DNA of 64,000 nt, from positions 155,993 through 219,992 of the forward strand of contig JAGBFG010000043.1 in the NCBI GenBank assembly GCA_017936565.1. The letters run 5' to 3'. Of the stretch, positions 34,205 to 42,620 are shown piece by piece. A program made the translations under genes and the position numbers. A model generated the notes under the pieces. It searched no databases and was not told the origin of the DNA. It saw only the letters and a list, made by a program, of their open reading frames with translations. The number at the start of each line of letters is the position of its first letter. Position 1 is the stretch's first letter. The stretch is from Clostridia bacterium. Its GTDB lineage: Bacteria > Bacillota > Clostridia > Oscillospirales > CAG-272.

Positions 34205-34890
34205 TCAAACGCCCCGAAGAGCGGCGCTCGGAACAAAAGGCAGGACAGCGTCAAGCAGCGCCTTTTCCTCTTCCTTGGAAAAGCGGAAAGGCCCTCTGTC
34301 AGAACGTCTCCCGAATCGGTGAACTGTTGCAGAAAATATCTTTCTGCCCCTTTGATCCATTGCCCTATTTTTTTCATATCCTCAACTGTGTGAAAGCCCT
34401 TCACCAGCGTTGTGCGAAATTCAAAGGGAACCGTTCCCTCTAATAAAAAGGAAACGCTTTTTTGTATTTCACCCAGCATTCCGTCCTTCGTTGCCGTGGT
34501 TAAGGGATATTTTTCGGGCGCGTTTTTAATATCCATCGCCACATAATCCACAAGCCCACCCTCACAAAGCGTCCTCAAGCGCGAGGGAAAGGTGCCGTTG
34601 GTGTCAAGCTTCACCAAAAAGCCCAAGTCCTTAATCCTGGAAAGGAAGGGCTCGATGTCAGCGTGAATGAGAGGCTCGCCCCCCGTAATACACACCCCGT
34701 CCAATATGCCCCTTCGCTTTTGCAGGAAGGAAAAGAGCTCCTCTTCCGTAATGTCCGCCTTCCCCGCCCTCAATAAAGAGGCGTTGTGACAAAACGGACA
34801 ACGGTAATTACAGCCACCCGTAAAAACCGTGCAAGCCACGTGCCCGGGAAAATCAAGAAGCGTCGTTTTTTGCAAGCCTCGGATTTCCAT
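34205..34890 (-). pseudogene. nrdG: Anaerobic ribonucleotide reductase activase NrdG, with a one-base frameshift near its end
   Basis: NrdG is the radical-SAM enzyme that makes the NrdD glycyl radical. The cluster motif is C27-x3-C31-x2-C34 (CNYRCPFC) and the SAM-binding GGEP motif follows. The last 40 codons as written run into a basic, meaningless tail that ends at 34171. Adding one T to the TTTT run (34279-34282, plus-strand AAAA) restores SAFSKEEEKALLDAV and ends with PSAALRGV and a stop at 34205, giving 228 residues. Only the tail is affected, so the encoded protein might still work even if the indel is real. The gene precedes nrdD, the reverse of the common order. Confidence 0.85.
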
Positions 34891-34922
34891 TTTCTGCGTG
34901 CCTTCCTTTCTGCCAAGCGCAA

Positions 34923-34949
34923 GTTCTTGCAAGTGTCCTTGGCAAGAAC
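34923..34949. repeat. Hairpin in the nrdG leader
   Basis: GTTCTTGC-N11-GCAAGAAC forms an 8-bp stem between the promoter and nrdG. Confidence 0.5.
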
Positions 34950-34974
34950 AAGGGCTGGTTGCGTGACTGTCGCC

Positions 34975-35003
34975 ATTATACCACAATATATAGGTTCTGT
35001 CAA
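34975..35003 (-). promoter_or_regulatory. Promoter of nrdG-nrdD
   Basis: Perfect minus-strand TTGACA (complement of 34998-35003), a 17-base spacer and TATAAT (complement of 34975-34980). Confidence 0.85.
34981..34996. promoter_or_regulatory. NrdR box 1
   Basis: CCACAATATATAGGTT matches the NrdR consensus ACACWATATATWGTGT at 13 of 16 positions and fills the promoter spacer. Confidence 0.65.
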
Positions 35004-35010
35004 GACGAAA

Positions 35011-35026
35011 ACACAACATTTTGTTT
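35011..35026. promoter_or_regulatory. NrdR box 2
   Basis: ACACAACATTTTGTTT matches the consensus at 13 of 16 positions and starts 30 bases from box 1, close to the three-turn spacing usual for NrdR box pairs. Confidence 0.6.
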
Positions 35027-35125
35027 TTTTCGTGATTTTCAACTACTACATATTGCGTTTTTTGTGCAAAATGGAAAATTTTTGCTTTTTGCCCGTGCGC
35101 CCCGAAAAACCGTTTTTTTTGCGAC

Positions 35126-35157
35126 AAAAAACCGCCCTTGAAAAGGCGGTTTTTTTA
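35126..35157 (-). terminator. Terminator of the CPBP protease gene
   Basis: AAAAACCGCC pairs with GGCGGTTTTT, with long A and T tracts on both sides. Confidence 0.85.
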
Positions 35158-35192
35158 CTATCCTTTTTTTACCTTGACGGGTAGCCGTTTTG

Positions 35193-36152
35193 TTAATCTT
35201 TCTTTACATCCTTGTTTTTCATCATCAGCAAAATAACGATGCCAAGAGTGGTCACAAAGGTGACAGCGAACCCGCTTTCAGGTCCGAAGGCGCCCCCCGC
35301 GACAAAGACGGATGCCCCCTCTTTTCCAAACGCAAGCAAGGAAGATGGCATAGACAGGCCGCTGACGGAAAAATCAGCCAAGCACCCCTCAGCGAAGTTC
35401 CAAAGCGCGTGAAGTGCGGCTGCTCCCCAAATATCCCCGCGCCGTATCATATATAATCCCATCAGAATCCCGAACAGGAAAATGTTGATAAGCCCCAGCA
35501 CATCCACCCCGGGGTTGCCAACGTGAAACAAAGAGAAGAATAAGGAGCTCAGCATCAGCGCCCAAGGCAAGGGCATGGTGCGGCACAAGGACGTCATAAA
35601 GTACCCACGGCACAAAATTTCCTCGGAAAAGCCCTGAATGAGAAAGCAGATGAGAAGAAGCAGCAGCATGGGAACGTTGCATTTCTCGCTGATGCCCAAG
35701 AAGGTAAGATTTCCAAGCGCCATAGAAAAAGCAACGTACCCACCAAAAAGCACCACGCCCCAAAACGCGCCAAGGGCGTATTCTCTTACGAAGGGGCGGC
35801 GCATACCAAGAGAGGCAACGCTGCGCTTTTCAAGCAGGCGGCAATATAAAATCACCGTGACAATCATTCCCACCGTCGCAAGCAGAGAGCCGATAACCAA
35901 AAGCGGCGTCTTTTGCATTTCTGTGACGAAGGCGACCAAAGCCTCAGGGCTGCCGCTCTCGGTAAGCGCCAAAATCTCATCCATGCGCCCGAGCATCGCC
36001 ACTACCGTAAAGGGCATAAGAAGAACGGACTGTAAAATACCGCCTACCCAAAACACAACCCCGAAAATCAACAGCTCAACCCAAAGAGGATGCGGCTTTT
36101 TTTGCGCGACGGCTTCTCTTATAAAAAGAGGAGCTTCTAATTTTGAAAACAT
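35193..36152 (-). CDS. CPBP family intramembrane glutamic endopeptidase
   Basis: This 319-residue polytopic protein of the CAAX-protease/bacteriocin-processing family has the three active-site motifs in order: SEEILCRGYF (EExxR), FFSLFHVGN (FxxxH) and HALWNFAEG (HxxxN). Bacterial members process peptides or act in bacteriocin immunity; no peptide gene was seen nearby. GGAAAGGA precedes the ATG at 36150-36152, and the upstream open frame was rejected. galT lies 37 bases upstream on the same strand. Confidence 0.87.
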   Translation of the reverse strand: MFSKLEAPLFIREAVAQKKPHPLWVELLIFGVVFWVGGILQSVLLMPFTVVAMLGRMDEILALTESGSPEALVAFVTEMQKTPLLVIGSLLATVGMIVTVILYCRLLEKRSVASLGMRRPFVREYALGAFWGVVLFGGYVAFSMALGNLTFLGISEKCNVPMLLLLLICFLIQGFSEEILCRGYFMTSLCRTMPLPWALMLSSLFFSLFHVGNPGVDVLGLINIFLFGILMGLYMIRRGDIWGAAALHALWNFAEGCLADFSVSGLSMPSSLLAFGKEGASVFVAGGAFGPESGFAVTFVTTLGIVILLMMKNKDVKKD

Positions 36153-36189
36153 ACGTATTCCTTTCCTTTCGGCTTTCTTACAGAAGGGC

Positions 36190-37683
36190 TTACCCCACAG
36201 AGCGAACAAAGCGAAGCATCGCTTCTCTTCCCTCTTTTGTGCATTTATAAACACCCGCGTCTTCAAGCACCTCGGCAAACACCTTGCCGACCTCCTGCTT
36301 CAAAATGTCCATTACGTTGTCCTCGGTCAAGGTGTATCTTCCTTGAATGTCCAATGCCCAGTCAGCGTGAAGGGCGGTGCTTTCCTTTTCGGACAGGTCC
36401 TTTCCCGTCAAAAGCGCCTCTGCCACGTCCTTCAATTCATCCTTCAGGCGGGCAGGCAAAACGGCAAGACCCATTACCTCGATAAGCCCAATGTTTTCTT
36501 TCTTGATATGATGGCGTTCCGCGTGCGGATGATACAGACCAATGGGATGCTCCTCGGTGGTGATGTTGTTACGCAAAACCAAATCGAGCTCAAAATCATC
36601 GCCGCGGCGGCGCGCGATGGGCGTGATGGTGTTGTGCTTTTCACCGTCGGTTTCTGCAAAAACAAATGCCTCTTCATCGGTATAAGCGCGCCAGGCGTCC
36701 AAAATTTTCTCGGCAAGAGACGCCAACCTTTCCCTGTCTTTTCCGCGCAAACGGATAACCGACATAGGCCAGCGCACAATGCCCGCCTTAACGTCCTCAA
36801 AGCCCCCAAAGGAAATTTCCTTTTCAATGGGCGCTCTTTCCATAGCAAACGTATAATGACCGCCTTGCATATGATCGTGCGTCAGAATAGAGCCGCCAAC
36901 GATAGGCAGATCCGCGTTAGACCCTACAAAGTAATGAGGCAAAAGAGATACAAACTCTAACGCGCGGCGGAAGGTGTCCCCCGTTATCTTCATCGGGGTA
37001 TGAGAAGCGTCAAGGACTATGCAATGCTCATTATAATATACGTAGGGAGAATATTGCAAATACCAGGTTCCGTTCTCAAAGGGCAGGGGAATTTGCCGCA
37101 GGTTCTGACGGGCAGGAGAGCGCAAGGACCCCGCATACCCCTCGTTTTCGTGGCAAAGCAGGCATTTCGGATAGCCGCTTTGCGCCATTTTTTTGGCGGC
37201 GGCAATCGCCTTGACGTCCTTTTCAGGCTTGGAAAGGTTAATGGTGATATCCAGCGTCCCATAAGGAGAGTCGTATGTCCATTTCATATCCCTTGCCACC
37301 CGATAGGTGCGGATGTAATCGCTGTCACAGCAAAGGGCGTAAAAATAATCCGTTGCCGCGCGAGGGGAATCCTTATAAAGCTCAAAGAAGCGGCGGTTTA
37401 CCGAGGAAGGACGGGGCAAAAGCGCCCCCATCAAAGCGGTGTCAAACAGGTCGCGGTATGCAACCGTGTTTTCCTCAATCACACCACGGGCATAGGCGTC
37501 ATCGCACAGGAAAGACAAAATGGTCTGTAAATCCGCCTTCTCCTTGCTTTCGGGCTCCTCATATGCCGAAAGGCGCAAAATAGCCAAAAGACTGTTTATC
37601 ACAAATCCTCTGTCGACGGTCTCGCAAAGTCCCTTTTCAATACCGTAATCCGCCAAAGCGGCAATCATATGGTTCACGTTCAT
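36190..37683 (-). CDS. galT: UDP-glucose--hexose-1-phosphate uridylyltransferase, class II GalT
   Basis: GalT exchanges UMP between UDP-glucose and galactose-1-phosphate in the Leloir pathway. The 497-residue length and motifs such as LTHDHMQGGHYTFAMERAP and FPYF-region equivalents mark the longer class II form of Firmicutes rather than the E. coli-type enzyme of about 350 residues. It begins an operon with the CPBP protease gene, with its own promoter at 37727-37755. galK is 28 kb away and no galE was seen. Confidence 0.92.
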   Translation of the reverse strand: MNVNHMIAALADYGIEKGLCETVDRGFVINSLLAILRLSAYEEPESKEKADLQTILSFLCDDAYARGVIEENTVAYRDLFDTALMGALLPRPSSVNRRFFELYKDSPRAATDYFYALCCDSDYIRTYRVARDMKWTYDSPYGTLDITINLSKPEKDVKAIAAAKKMAQSGYPKCLLCHENEGYAGSLRSPARQNLRQIPLPFENGTWYLQYSPYVYYNEHCIVLDASHTPMKITGDTFRRALEFVSLLPHYFVGSNADLPIVGGSILTHDHMQGGHYTFAMERAPIEKEISFGGFEDVKAGIVRWPMSVIRLRGKDRERLASLAEKILDAWRAYTDEEAFVFAETDGEKHNTITPIARRRGDDFELDLVLRNNITTEEHPIGLYHPHAERHHIKKENIGLIEVMGLAVLPARLKDELKDVAEALLTGKDLSEKESTALHADWALDIQGRYTLTEDNVMDILKQEVGKVFAEVLEDAGVYKCTKEGREAMLRFVRSVG

Positions 37684-37726
37684 AACAGCGTTCCCTTCCT
37701 CATTGCTCTTGATATTTTACGCTTCT

Positions 37727-37755
37727 ATTTTACATAAAAATATTGGATTTGTAAA
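37727..37755 (-). promoter_or_regulatory. Promoter of galT
   Basis: Minus-strand TTTACA (complement of 37750-37755), a 17-base spacer and TAAAAT (complement of 37727-37732). Confidence 0.7.
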
Positions 37756-37805
37756 GTGAAAAAAGGAAGAAAAATAAAATTTTCTTCCTTTTCTAAAAAT
37801 TCATC

Positions 37806-38456
37806 TCATATATACCTCAAAAGGTCAAGAGGTGTGTCAATGATAGCAGACGCCCCCGCCTCTTCCAGCTCCCTTTTCGGACGGAAGCCCCAGCTGACGC
37901 CCACGGAAAAAACCCCCGCCGCCTTGGCGGTTTCCACGTCCACGTCGCTATCTCCCACAAGCAAGCACTCCTCTGGCGTAACACAAAGGCTTTCTAAAAC
38001 GCAAAACACGCCCTCAGGGTCAGGCTTGTTCCTTTTTCCTTCCTGTTGCCCCTCTACCGCGGCAAAAAAGCTGTCGCCGAAAAAGCGATTGATTATATCC
38101 AAAACGATACCGTGCGGCTTGTTGGAAAGCACCGCAAGAGCAATCCCCCTCTCCTTTAATTTTTCAAGCAGCAGAGGAATGTCGGGAAAGGGCGTGACCG
38201 AGCAGGCACCCTTTTGGTCGTAAATGGCGCTGAAAAGGGGAAAGACCTTATCAAACATCGCAGGGGTGTACGCATTTTGCCCCTCTAACATCCTCTCCAC
38301 CAGCTTTTTCGCCCCGTTACCCGCAAAATAGCCATAGCGCTCTTGGGGATAGGGCAAAAGCCCCACCTGCCGCAGGGCATCGTTGCCGCAAGCGGCAATA
38401 GCGCCAAGGGTGTCCATTAAGGTGCCGTCCAAATCAAAAATACAAGCCTTAATCAT
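37806..38456 (-). CDS. HAD family hydrolase, phosphoglycolate phosphatase-like
   Basis: This 216-residue haloacid-dehalogenase phosphatase has motif I FDLDGTLMDT, motif II VLSNKPHG, a motif III lysine in NKPDPEGV, and motif IV GDSDVDVETAKAAG. It is closest in layout to Gph-type phosphoglycolate phosphatases and other small-molecule phosphatases; the substrate is not certain. AAAAGGA before the ATG at 38454-38456 sets the start. It lies downstream of the ABC exporter, past a strong hairpin. Confidence 0.87.
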   Translation of the reverse strand: MIKACIFDLDGTLMDTLGAIAACGNDALRQVGLLPYPQERYGYFAGNGAKKLVERMLEGQNAYTPAMFDKVFPLFSAIYDQKGACSVTPFPDIPLLLEKLKERGIALAVLSNKPHGIVLDIINRFFGDSFFAAVEGQQEGKRNKPDPEGVFCVLESLCVTPEECLLVGDSDVDVETAKAAGVFSVGVSWGFRPKRELEEAGASAIIDTPLDLLRYI

Positions 38457-38481
38457 AAAAAATCCTTTTGTTACAGTAAAT

Positions 38482-38516
38482 TTTAGCGTGCTATCCATAC
38501 TGGATAGCACGCTAAA
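38482..38516. repeat. Perfect 15-bp inverted repeat, hairpin or terminator
   Basis: TTTAGCGTGCTATCC at 38482-38496 and its exact complement at 38502-38516, with a 5-base loop. It follows the ABC exporter stop by 16 bases, and the weak U tract suggests partial termination before the HAD gene. Confidence 0.65.
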
Positions 38517-38532
38517 CGGGGAAAGACTCGGT

Positions 38533-40518
38533 TTAGCCTTGCTTTTTTCTTCCAAGTCTTTCTTCTATGCTTCTTCTGTCTATCCGCTTCATTTCATCCT
38601 TTGCCTCTGCCGCGTCTAACAGACGGCGGAATTCTCCGGGCTTGGATGCCAGCTCGTCATAAGAGCCCTCTTGGATAACATTGCCGTGGTCAAAGACAAG
38701 AATGCGGTTTACGTTGCGAATGGTGGAAAGACGGTGCGCCACGAAAATGACCGTGTGCGTTTGCATCAGGTCCTCCATCGCTAATTGAATCAAGCGCTCG
38801 GAAACGTTGTCAAGCGCGCTTGTCGCCTCATCAAAAATAAAGATATCGGGCTTTTTCAGAACCGCGCGGGCAATGGCAATTCTCTGCTTTTGTCCGCCCG
38901 AAAGGGTTAAAGCGCCATCTCCTATCACCGTTGCCCAGCCCATAGGCAGCTCATTGACAAACTCGTGCACCCTTGCCACTTCCATCGCTTGAATGATTTC
39001 ATAGTTTGTCGCCTCGGGCGCGGCGATGCGGATATTATCCCAAAGCGTGCCCGCAAAGATAAAGGGGTTTTGCGGCACAACGCCAAACGACGCCCTTAAC
39101 TCGTGCGTGGCATAATCCTTGACGCTTCTGCCGTGCAAGGATATATTCCCCTCTTGCACGTCGTAAAGCCGCATAATCAGCTTTGTGAAGGTGGATTTTC
39201 CCGAGCCTGAGCTTCCCACAAGACCAATGCTCTCGTGATACCCTATCTGACAGGAAAAATTCCGAAAAACAGGCTTTTCGTCATAAGCAAAGGTGACGTT
39301 ATCAAAGGCAATACAGGGCTTGCCGTGCTCTATGGCGCTGCTCTTCTCAATGGCAATCGAGCGGCGCGCCTCTTCTCTGACCTCAGGGGTGGTGCTATGC
39401 TCGTCGATAATCTGATTGACACGCTCCAGCGCCTCTGCCGCCATAGGCTGTGTCATTGCCAGATTCAGCCAGCTGGACAGCGTGTTAAGAATGGTTGTCA
39501 TACTGGACAAAAAAGCGTAGAAGATACCAACGCTGATCTCTCCCCTGATACAAAGGATGGAGCCCACCAAATATACAACGCCAATGCCGAAATAATGGGT
39601 GTACTCGGGCTTTATCGCCTCAATATAGGTGCGCATCGAGTAGCTGAACCCTTGCTTTTTCAAGTCATCAACGTATTCGTCAAAGTGCTTTATCGTGTCT
39701 TCCTCAATGGCATACATCTTCACCGCTTCCGAGCCGTGAAGCACGTCGGCAATATATTGCGAGGCCCTGTTCTCCGAATTCAGATAATCCTTGGATGCCG
39801 TGCGCATCTTTTGACGGGAAAAGCGGTAAAAAAGCGCCATAATCACACTGATAATCAAAATAAGCCCCGTCAGCTTAATGCTGTAAGAGGAAAGGGCAAC
39901 GAGCGAGATAACCATTGCCACCACCTGAAAGGGAACAATCTGCACAAGTGTTGACAAAAAGGTTTTGATGTTGGTCATCGGCGAGCCCATAATATAGTTA
40001 TACAGCTCTCCCGAGGAGTTTTTGTCGTGAAACCGCATACACATATGCTGCACGTGACCGAAAAATTTAGAGCGCAGGGTGAAAAGCGTGCCTGCCAGAG
40101 CCTTTTGTGCGTTAACGTACCCAACAGACCAGAACGACAGGCGCATCAGACAAACGAAAATATACACACAGCACGCAATCACAACGAAGGTTATCTGCTC
40201 CTTCTGGCTTTGCGGCCCTGCGTAAAAGACCTTGCCAAAGAAGGAAATTTCGTCGCCCGAAACACCGGTATCAATGATGTACTTCACAACAAGCGGCTGA
40301 ACAGCCACAAAAATACCCGTCAGCAGGGAGAAGATTACCGCGATAATCAGCTTATTCTTGTAGGGCACGATGTACGGCAGAAGAGATTTCCAAAAGCCCG
40401 CCTTTTTCTTTTTGGGCGTTTCTCTTCGGGGAACGCTGTTGTCCGTGTTTTCCTGCGCCAACGAGGCGTCCTTCTGACTGCCCCTTGTGTTAGGCTTCTG
40501 TTCTGCTTGCTTTTTCAT
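38533..40518 (-). CDS. ABC transporter, fused permease and ATP-binding protein
   Basis: This 661-residue half-exporter has an N-terminal lysine-rich stretch of about 50 residues, a six-helix membrane domain (about 65-360), and an ATPase domain with Walker A GSSGSGKSTFTKLI, signature LSGGQKQRIAIARA, Walker B IFIFDEATSALD and switch H in VFVAHRLSTI. It should act as a dimer that exports lipids, peptides or drugs. AAAGGAG precedes the ATG at 40516-40518. It has its own promoter at 40589-40617. Confidence 0.92.
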   Translation of the reverse strand: MKKQAEQKPNTRGSQKDASLAQENTDNSVPRRETPKKKKAGFWKSLLPYIVPYKNKLIIAVIFSLLTGIFVAVQPLVVKYIIDTGVSGDEISFFGKVFYAGPQSQKEQITFVVIACCVYIFVCLMRLSFWSVGYVNAQKALAGTLFTLRSKFFGHVQHMCMRFHDKNSSGELYNYIMGSPMTNIKTFLSTLVQIVPFQVVAMVISLVALSSYSIKLTGLILIISVIMALFYRFSRQKMRTASKDYLNSENRASQYIADVLHGSEAVKMYAIEEDTIKHFDEYVDDLKKQGFSYSMRTYIEAIKPEYTHYFGIGVVYLVGSILCIRGEISVGIFYAFLSSMTTILNTLSSWLNLAMTQPMAAEALERVNQIIDEHSTTPEVREEARRSIAIEKSSAIEHGKPCIAFDNVTFAYDEKPVFRNFSCQIGYHESIGLVGSSGSGKSTFTKLIMRLYDVQEGNISLHGRSVKDYATHELRASFGVVPQNPFIFAGTLWDNIRIAAPEATNYEIIQAMEVARVHEFVNELPMGWATVIGDGALTLSGGQKQRIAIARAVLKKPDIFIFDEATSALDNVSERLIQLAMEDLMQTHTVIFVAHRLSTIRNVNRILVFDHGNVIQEGSYDELASKPGEFRRLLDAAEAKDEMKRIDRRSIEERLGRKKQG

Positions 40519-40588
40519 ACCTTTTCTCCTTTGTAAACAAAGAATTATACGGTTTTTGTCCCGAAAAAACAATTTTCCCGGCGCCTTT

Positions 40589-40617
40589 AATGTAGCACAG
40601 CCTTTTGGAAAAGTCAA
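40589..40617 (-). promoter_or_regulatory. Promoter of the ABC exporter
   Basis: Minus-strand TTGACT (complement of 40612-40617), a 17-base spacer ending GTGC, and TACATT (complement of 40589-40594). Confidence 0.7.
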
Positions 40618-40735
40618 TGCAAAGAACAAAAAAAACGGCGCTCTTTCTTACTTTTGGCATATTGCACAATTTCGCCCCCTCTATTTTTAGCACTATTTCC
40701 TCTTTCCTCTGACCTCTTCACAAGAAATTAAGCCA

Positions 40736-40915
40736 AAGGGGCAGCTTCCCTGTTCGTGAAGCACCGAAAAGCAACACAAAACGGTTGCTTTTCTTCTCCT
40801 GTGCGTTACAATTTCATAGAAATTGTAACAGGCCTTGCAAATTTTCTGCAAAAATTTCGGCAATTTGCGCCTTTGTGGGCACAAATTGCCGTGGGCTGAG
40901 GAATGACTCAGCTCC
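40736..40915 (+). repeat. Multi-hairpin repeat, copy A
   Basis: A roughly 180-base element made of consecutive inverted repeats. It contains GCTTC/GAAGC, GAAAAGCAAC/GTTGCTTTTC, GTTACAATTT/AAATTGTAAC, CGGCAATTTG/CAAATTGCCG, and a terminal GGGCTGAG/CTCAGCTCC arm. It is highly similar to the inverted copy at 46791-46970 and partly to 44402-44478. It begins one base after the stop of the small membrane protein gene at 40917. There is no coding potential or transposase. Confidence 0.85.
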
Positions 40916-40916
40916 G

Positions 40917-41132
40917 TTATTTCCATTTTTTTCTGAGCAACAGCGCAACGAGAAAAACGAGCGCGGCGGGCAAAAGATATGCAAATGCCCTGACAATCGC
41001 GTATAGGTACAAGGGCGCTGAGGTGAGATACGTGTCGTACAGAAAAACGTCACACCCGAAGCTTATCAGAAAGCCCAATGCCAAAAGGGCCGATACCGCG
41101 AAAAGGAATTTGTAAATGTTTTGTTTTTTCAT
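40917..41132 (-). CDS. Small two-helix membrane protein
   Basis: This 71-residue protein has two hydrophobic helices (about 8-26 and 43-66) separated by a short segment with aromatic residues, and a basic C-terminus (RKKWK). GAAAGGAT precedes the ATG. No family is recognised. It lies between the Nfn-like pair and repeat copy A and may be the last gene of the Nfn transcript. Confidence 0.55.
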   Translation of the reverse strand: MKKQNIYKFLFAVSALLALGFLISFGCDVFLYDTYLTSAPLYLYAIVRAFAYLLPAALVFLVALLLRKKWK

Positions 41133-41197
41133 TGCTCTATCCTTTCTTCATATGCACTTGCGTTTTTACGTCTTGTCGCTCGGAAAGGGTCAAAGAG

Positions 41198-42619
41198 TCA
41201 GTTCTTTTTCTGTAAAAGCTCGTCAATCGCCTTGGCAGCCACCTTGCCCGCGCCCATAGCGGAAATAACGGTAGCAGCCCCCGTGACAGCGTCCCCACCC
41301 GCGTACACCGCATCTCTCGTGGTAAGACCGTCCTCATTGACGATAATGCCGCCGTGGCTGTTCACGTCAAGACCGCTTGTGGTGTTCTTAATAAGGGGGT
41401 TGGGAGAGGTACCGATAGAAATGATAACGGTATCTACCTCTATCTCAAATTCGCTTCCGGGAATTTCAACGGGGCGGCGTCTGCCCTTTGCGTCGGGCTC
41501 GCCAAGCTCCATTTTTATACACCTCATACCGCGCACAAAGCCATTCTTCTCATCACGGGGATTTTCGGGGTTGTGGTAGCCGAGAATTTCCACAGGATTG
41601 TTCAGGAGCATAAAGTCAATGCCCTCTTCCATCGCGTGCTCCACTTCCTCGCGTCTGGCAGGCAGCTCATCCATAGAGCGGCGATAAACAATATACACCT
41701 TTTGTGCGCCAAGACGCAAAGCCGTTCTCGCGGCGTCCATAGCCACGTTTCCGCCACCGACAACCGCAACCCTGCCGCCCTTCATAATGGGTGTTTCGGG
41801 ATTTTCACGGTATGCCTTCATCAGATTGCTCCTTGTCAGGAATTCGTTTGCCGAATAAACGCCCTTCAAGGACTCGCCGGGAATGCCCATAAAGTTGGGA
41901 AGCCCCGCGCCAGAGCCGATGAATACCGCTTCATATCCCATTCCAAAAAGCTCGTCAACGGTCAGCGTTTTACCGATAACCACGTTGGTTTCAATGTCAA
42001 CGTCCAACGCCTTTAAGCCCTCGACCTCTTTTGCCACAATGGCCTTGGGAAGACGGAATTCGGGAATGCCGTACACAAGCACACCCCCCGCCGTATGTAA
42101 TGCCTCAAAAACGGTCACCTTGTATCCCTTTTTGGCAAGGTCGCCCGCGCAAGTCAAGCCCGAAGGGCCCGAGCCCACAACGGCAACCCTGTGTCCGTTT
42201 GGCGTCGGCTTTTCAAGAGAGGCGGCGGTGAAGGTGTTGTGCCAATCCGCCACAAACCGTTCAAGTCGACCAATGCCCACGCTCTCGCCCTTAATCCCCC
42301 GCACGCACCTTGCCTCGCACTGAGTTTCCTGCGGACAAACTCTTCCGCAAACAGCGGGAAGAGAGGACGATTTGGCGATAATCTGATACGCGCCCTCAAA
42401 ATCTCCCTCTTTTATTTTGTTGATAAACGCGGGAATATGAATTTTAACAGGACAACCCTCTACGCAAGGCATATTTTTGCAATCCAAGCAACGCATAGCC
42501 TCATCCATTGCCATCTCTTCGGTATAGCCAAGGGCAACCTCGTCGAAATTCTGCGCGCGCACAAGAGGCTCTTGGGTTGGCATTTCGTTTCTTTTTTGCG
42601 CCATATTCGCCTTTGCCAT
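41198..42619 (-). CDS. gltA: NADPH-dependent glutamate synthase-like flavoprotein (GltA/NfnB type)
   Basis: This 473-residue FAD/NADPH oxidoreductase has two N-terminal [4Fe-4S] cysteine sets (CLDCKNMPCVEGC and CGRVCPQETQCEARC), an FAD loop VVGSGPSGLTCAGDLAKKG, and an NADPH loop VVGGGNVAMDAA. It is directly preceded by the gene for an NfnA-like FAD/[2Fe-2S] subunit, and the two reading frames are one base apart. Together they resemble the electron-bifurcating Nfn complex (ferredoxin, NADH and NADP+). A homomeric glutamate synthase is the alternative, so the function is inferred from the pair. Confidence 0.9.
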   Translation of the reverse strand: MAKANMAQKRNEMPTQEPLVRAQNFDEVALGYTEEMAMDEAMRCLDCKNMPCVEGCPVKIHIPAFINKIKEGDFEGAYQIIAKSSSLPAVCGRVCPQETQCEARCVRGIKGESVGIGRLERFVADWHNTFTAASLEKPTPNGHRVAVVGSGPSGLTCAGDLAKKGYKVTVFEALHTAGGVLVYGIPEFRLPKAIVAKEVEGLKALDVDIETNVVIGKTLTVDELFGMGYEAVFIGSGAGLPNFMGIPGESLKGVYSANEFLTRSNLMKAYRENPETPIMKGGRVAVVGGGNVAMDAARTALRLGAQKVYIVYRRSMDELPARREEVEHAMEEGIDFMLLNNPVEILGYHNPENPRDEKNGFVRGMRCIKMELGEPDAKGRRRPVEIPGSEFEIEVDTVIISIGTSPNPLIKNTTSGLDVNSHGGIIVNEDGLTTRDAVYAGGDAVTGAATVISAMGAGKVAAKAIDELLQKKN

Positions 42620-42620
42620 A

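Noticed and set aside
36190..37683. galT and galK as one Leloir operon
   Set aside because: They lie 28 kb apart with separate promoters, and no galE or mutarotase gene was found between them.
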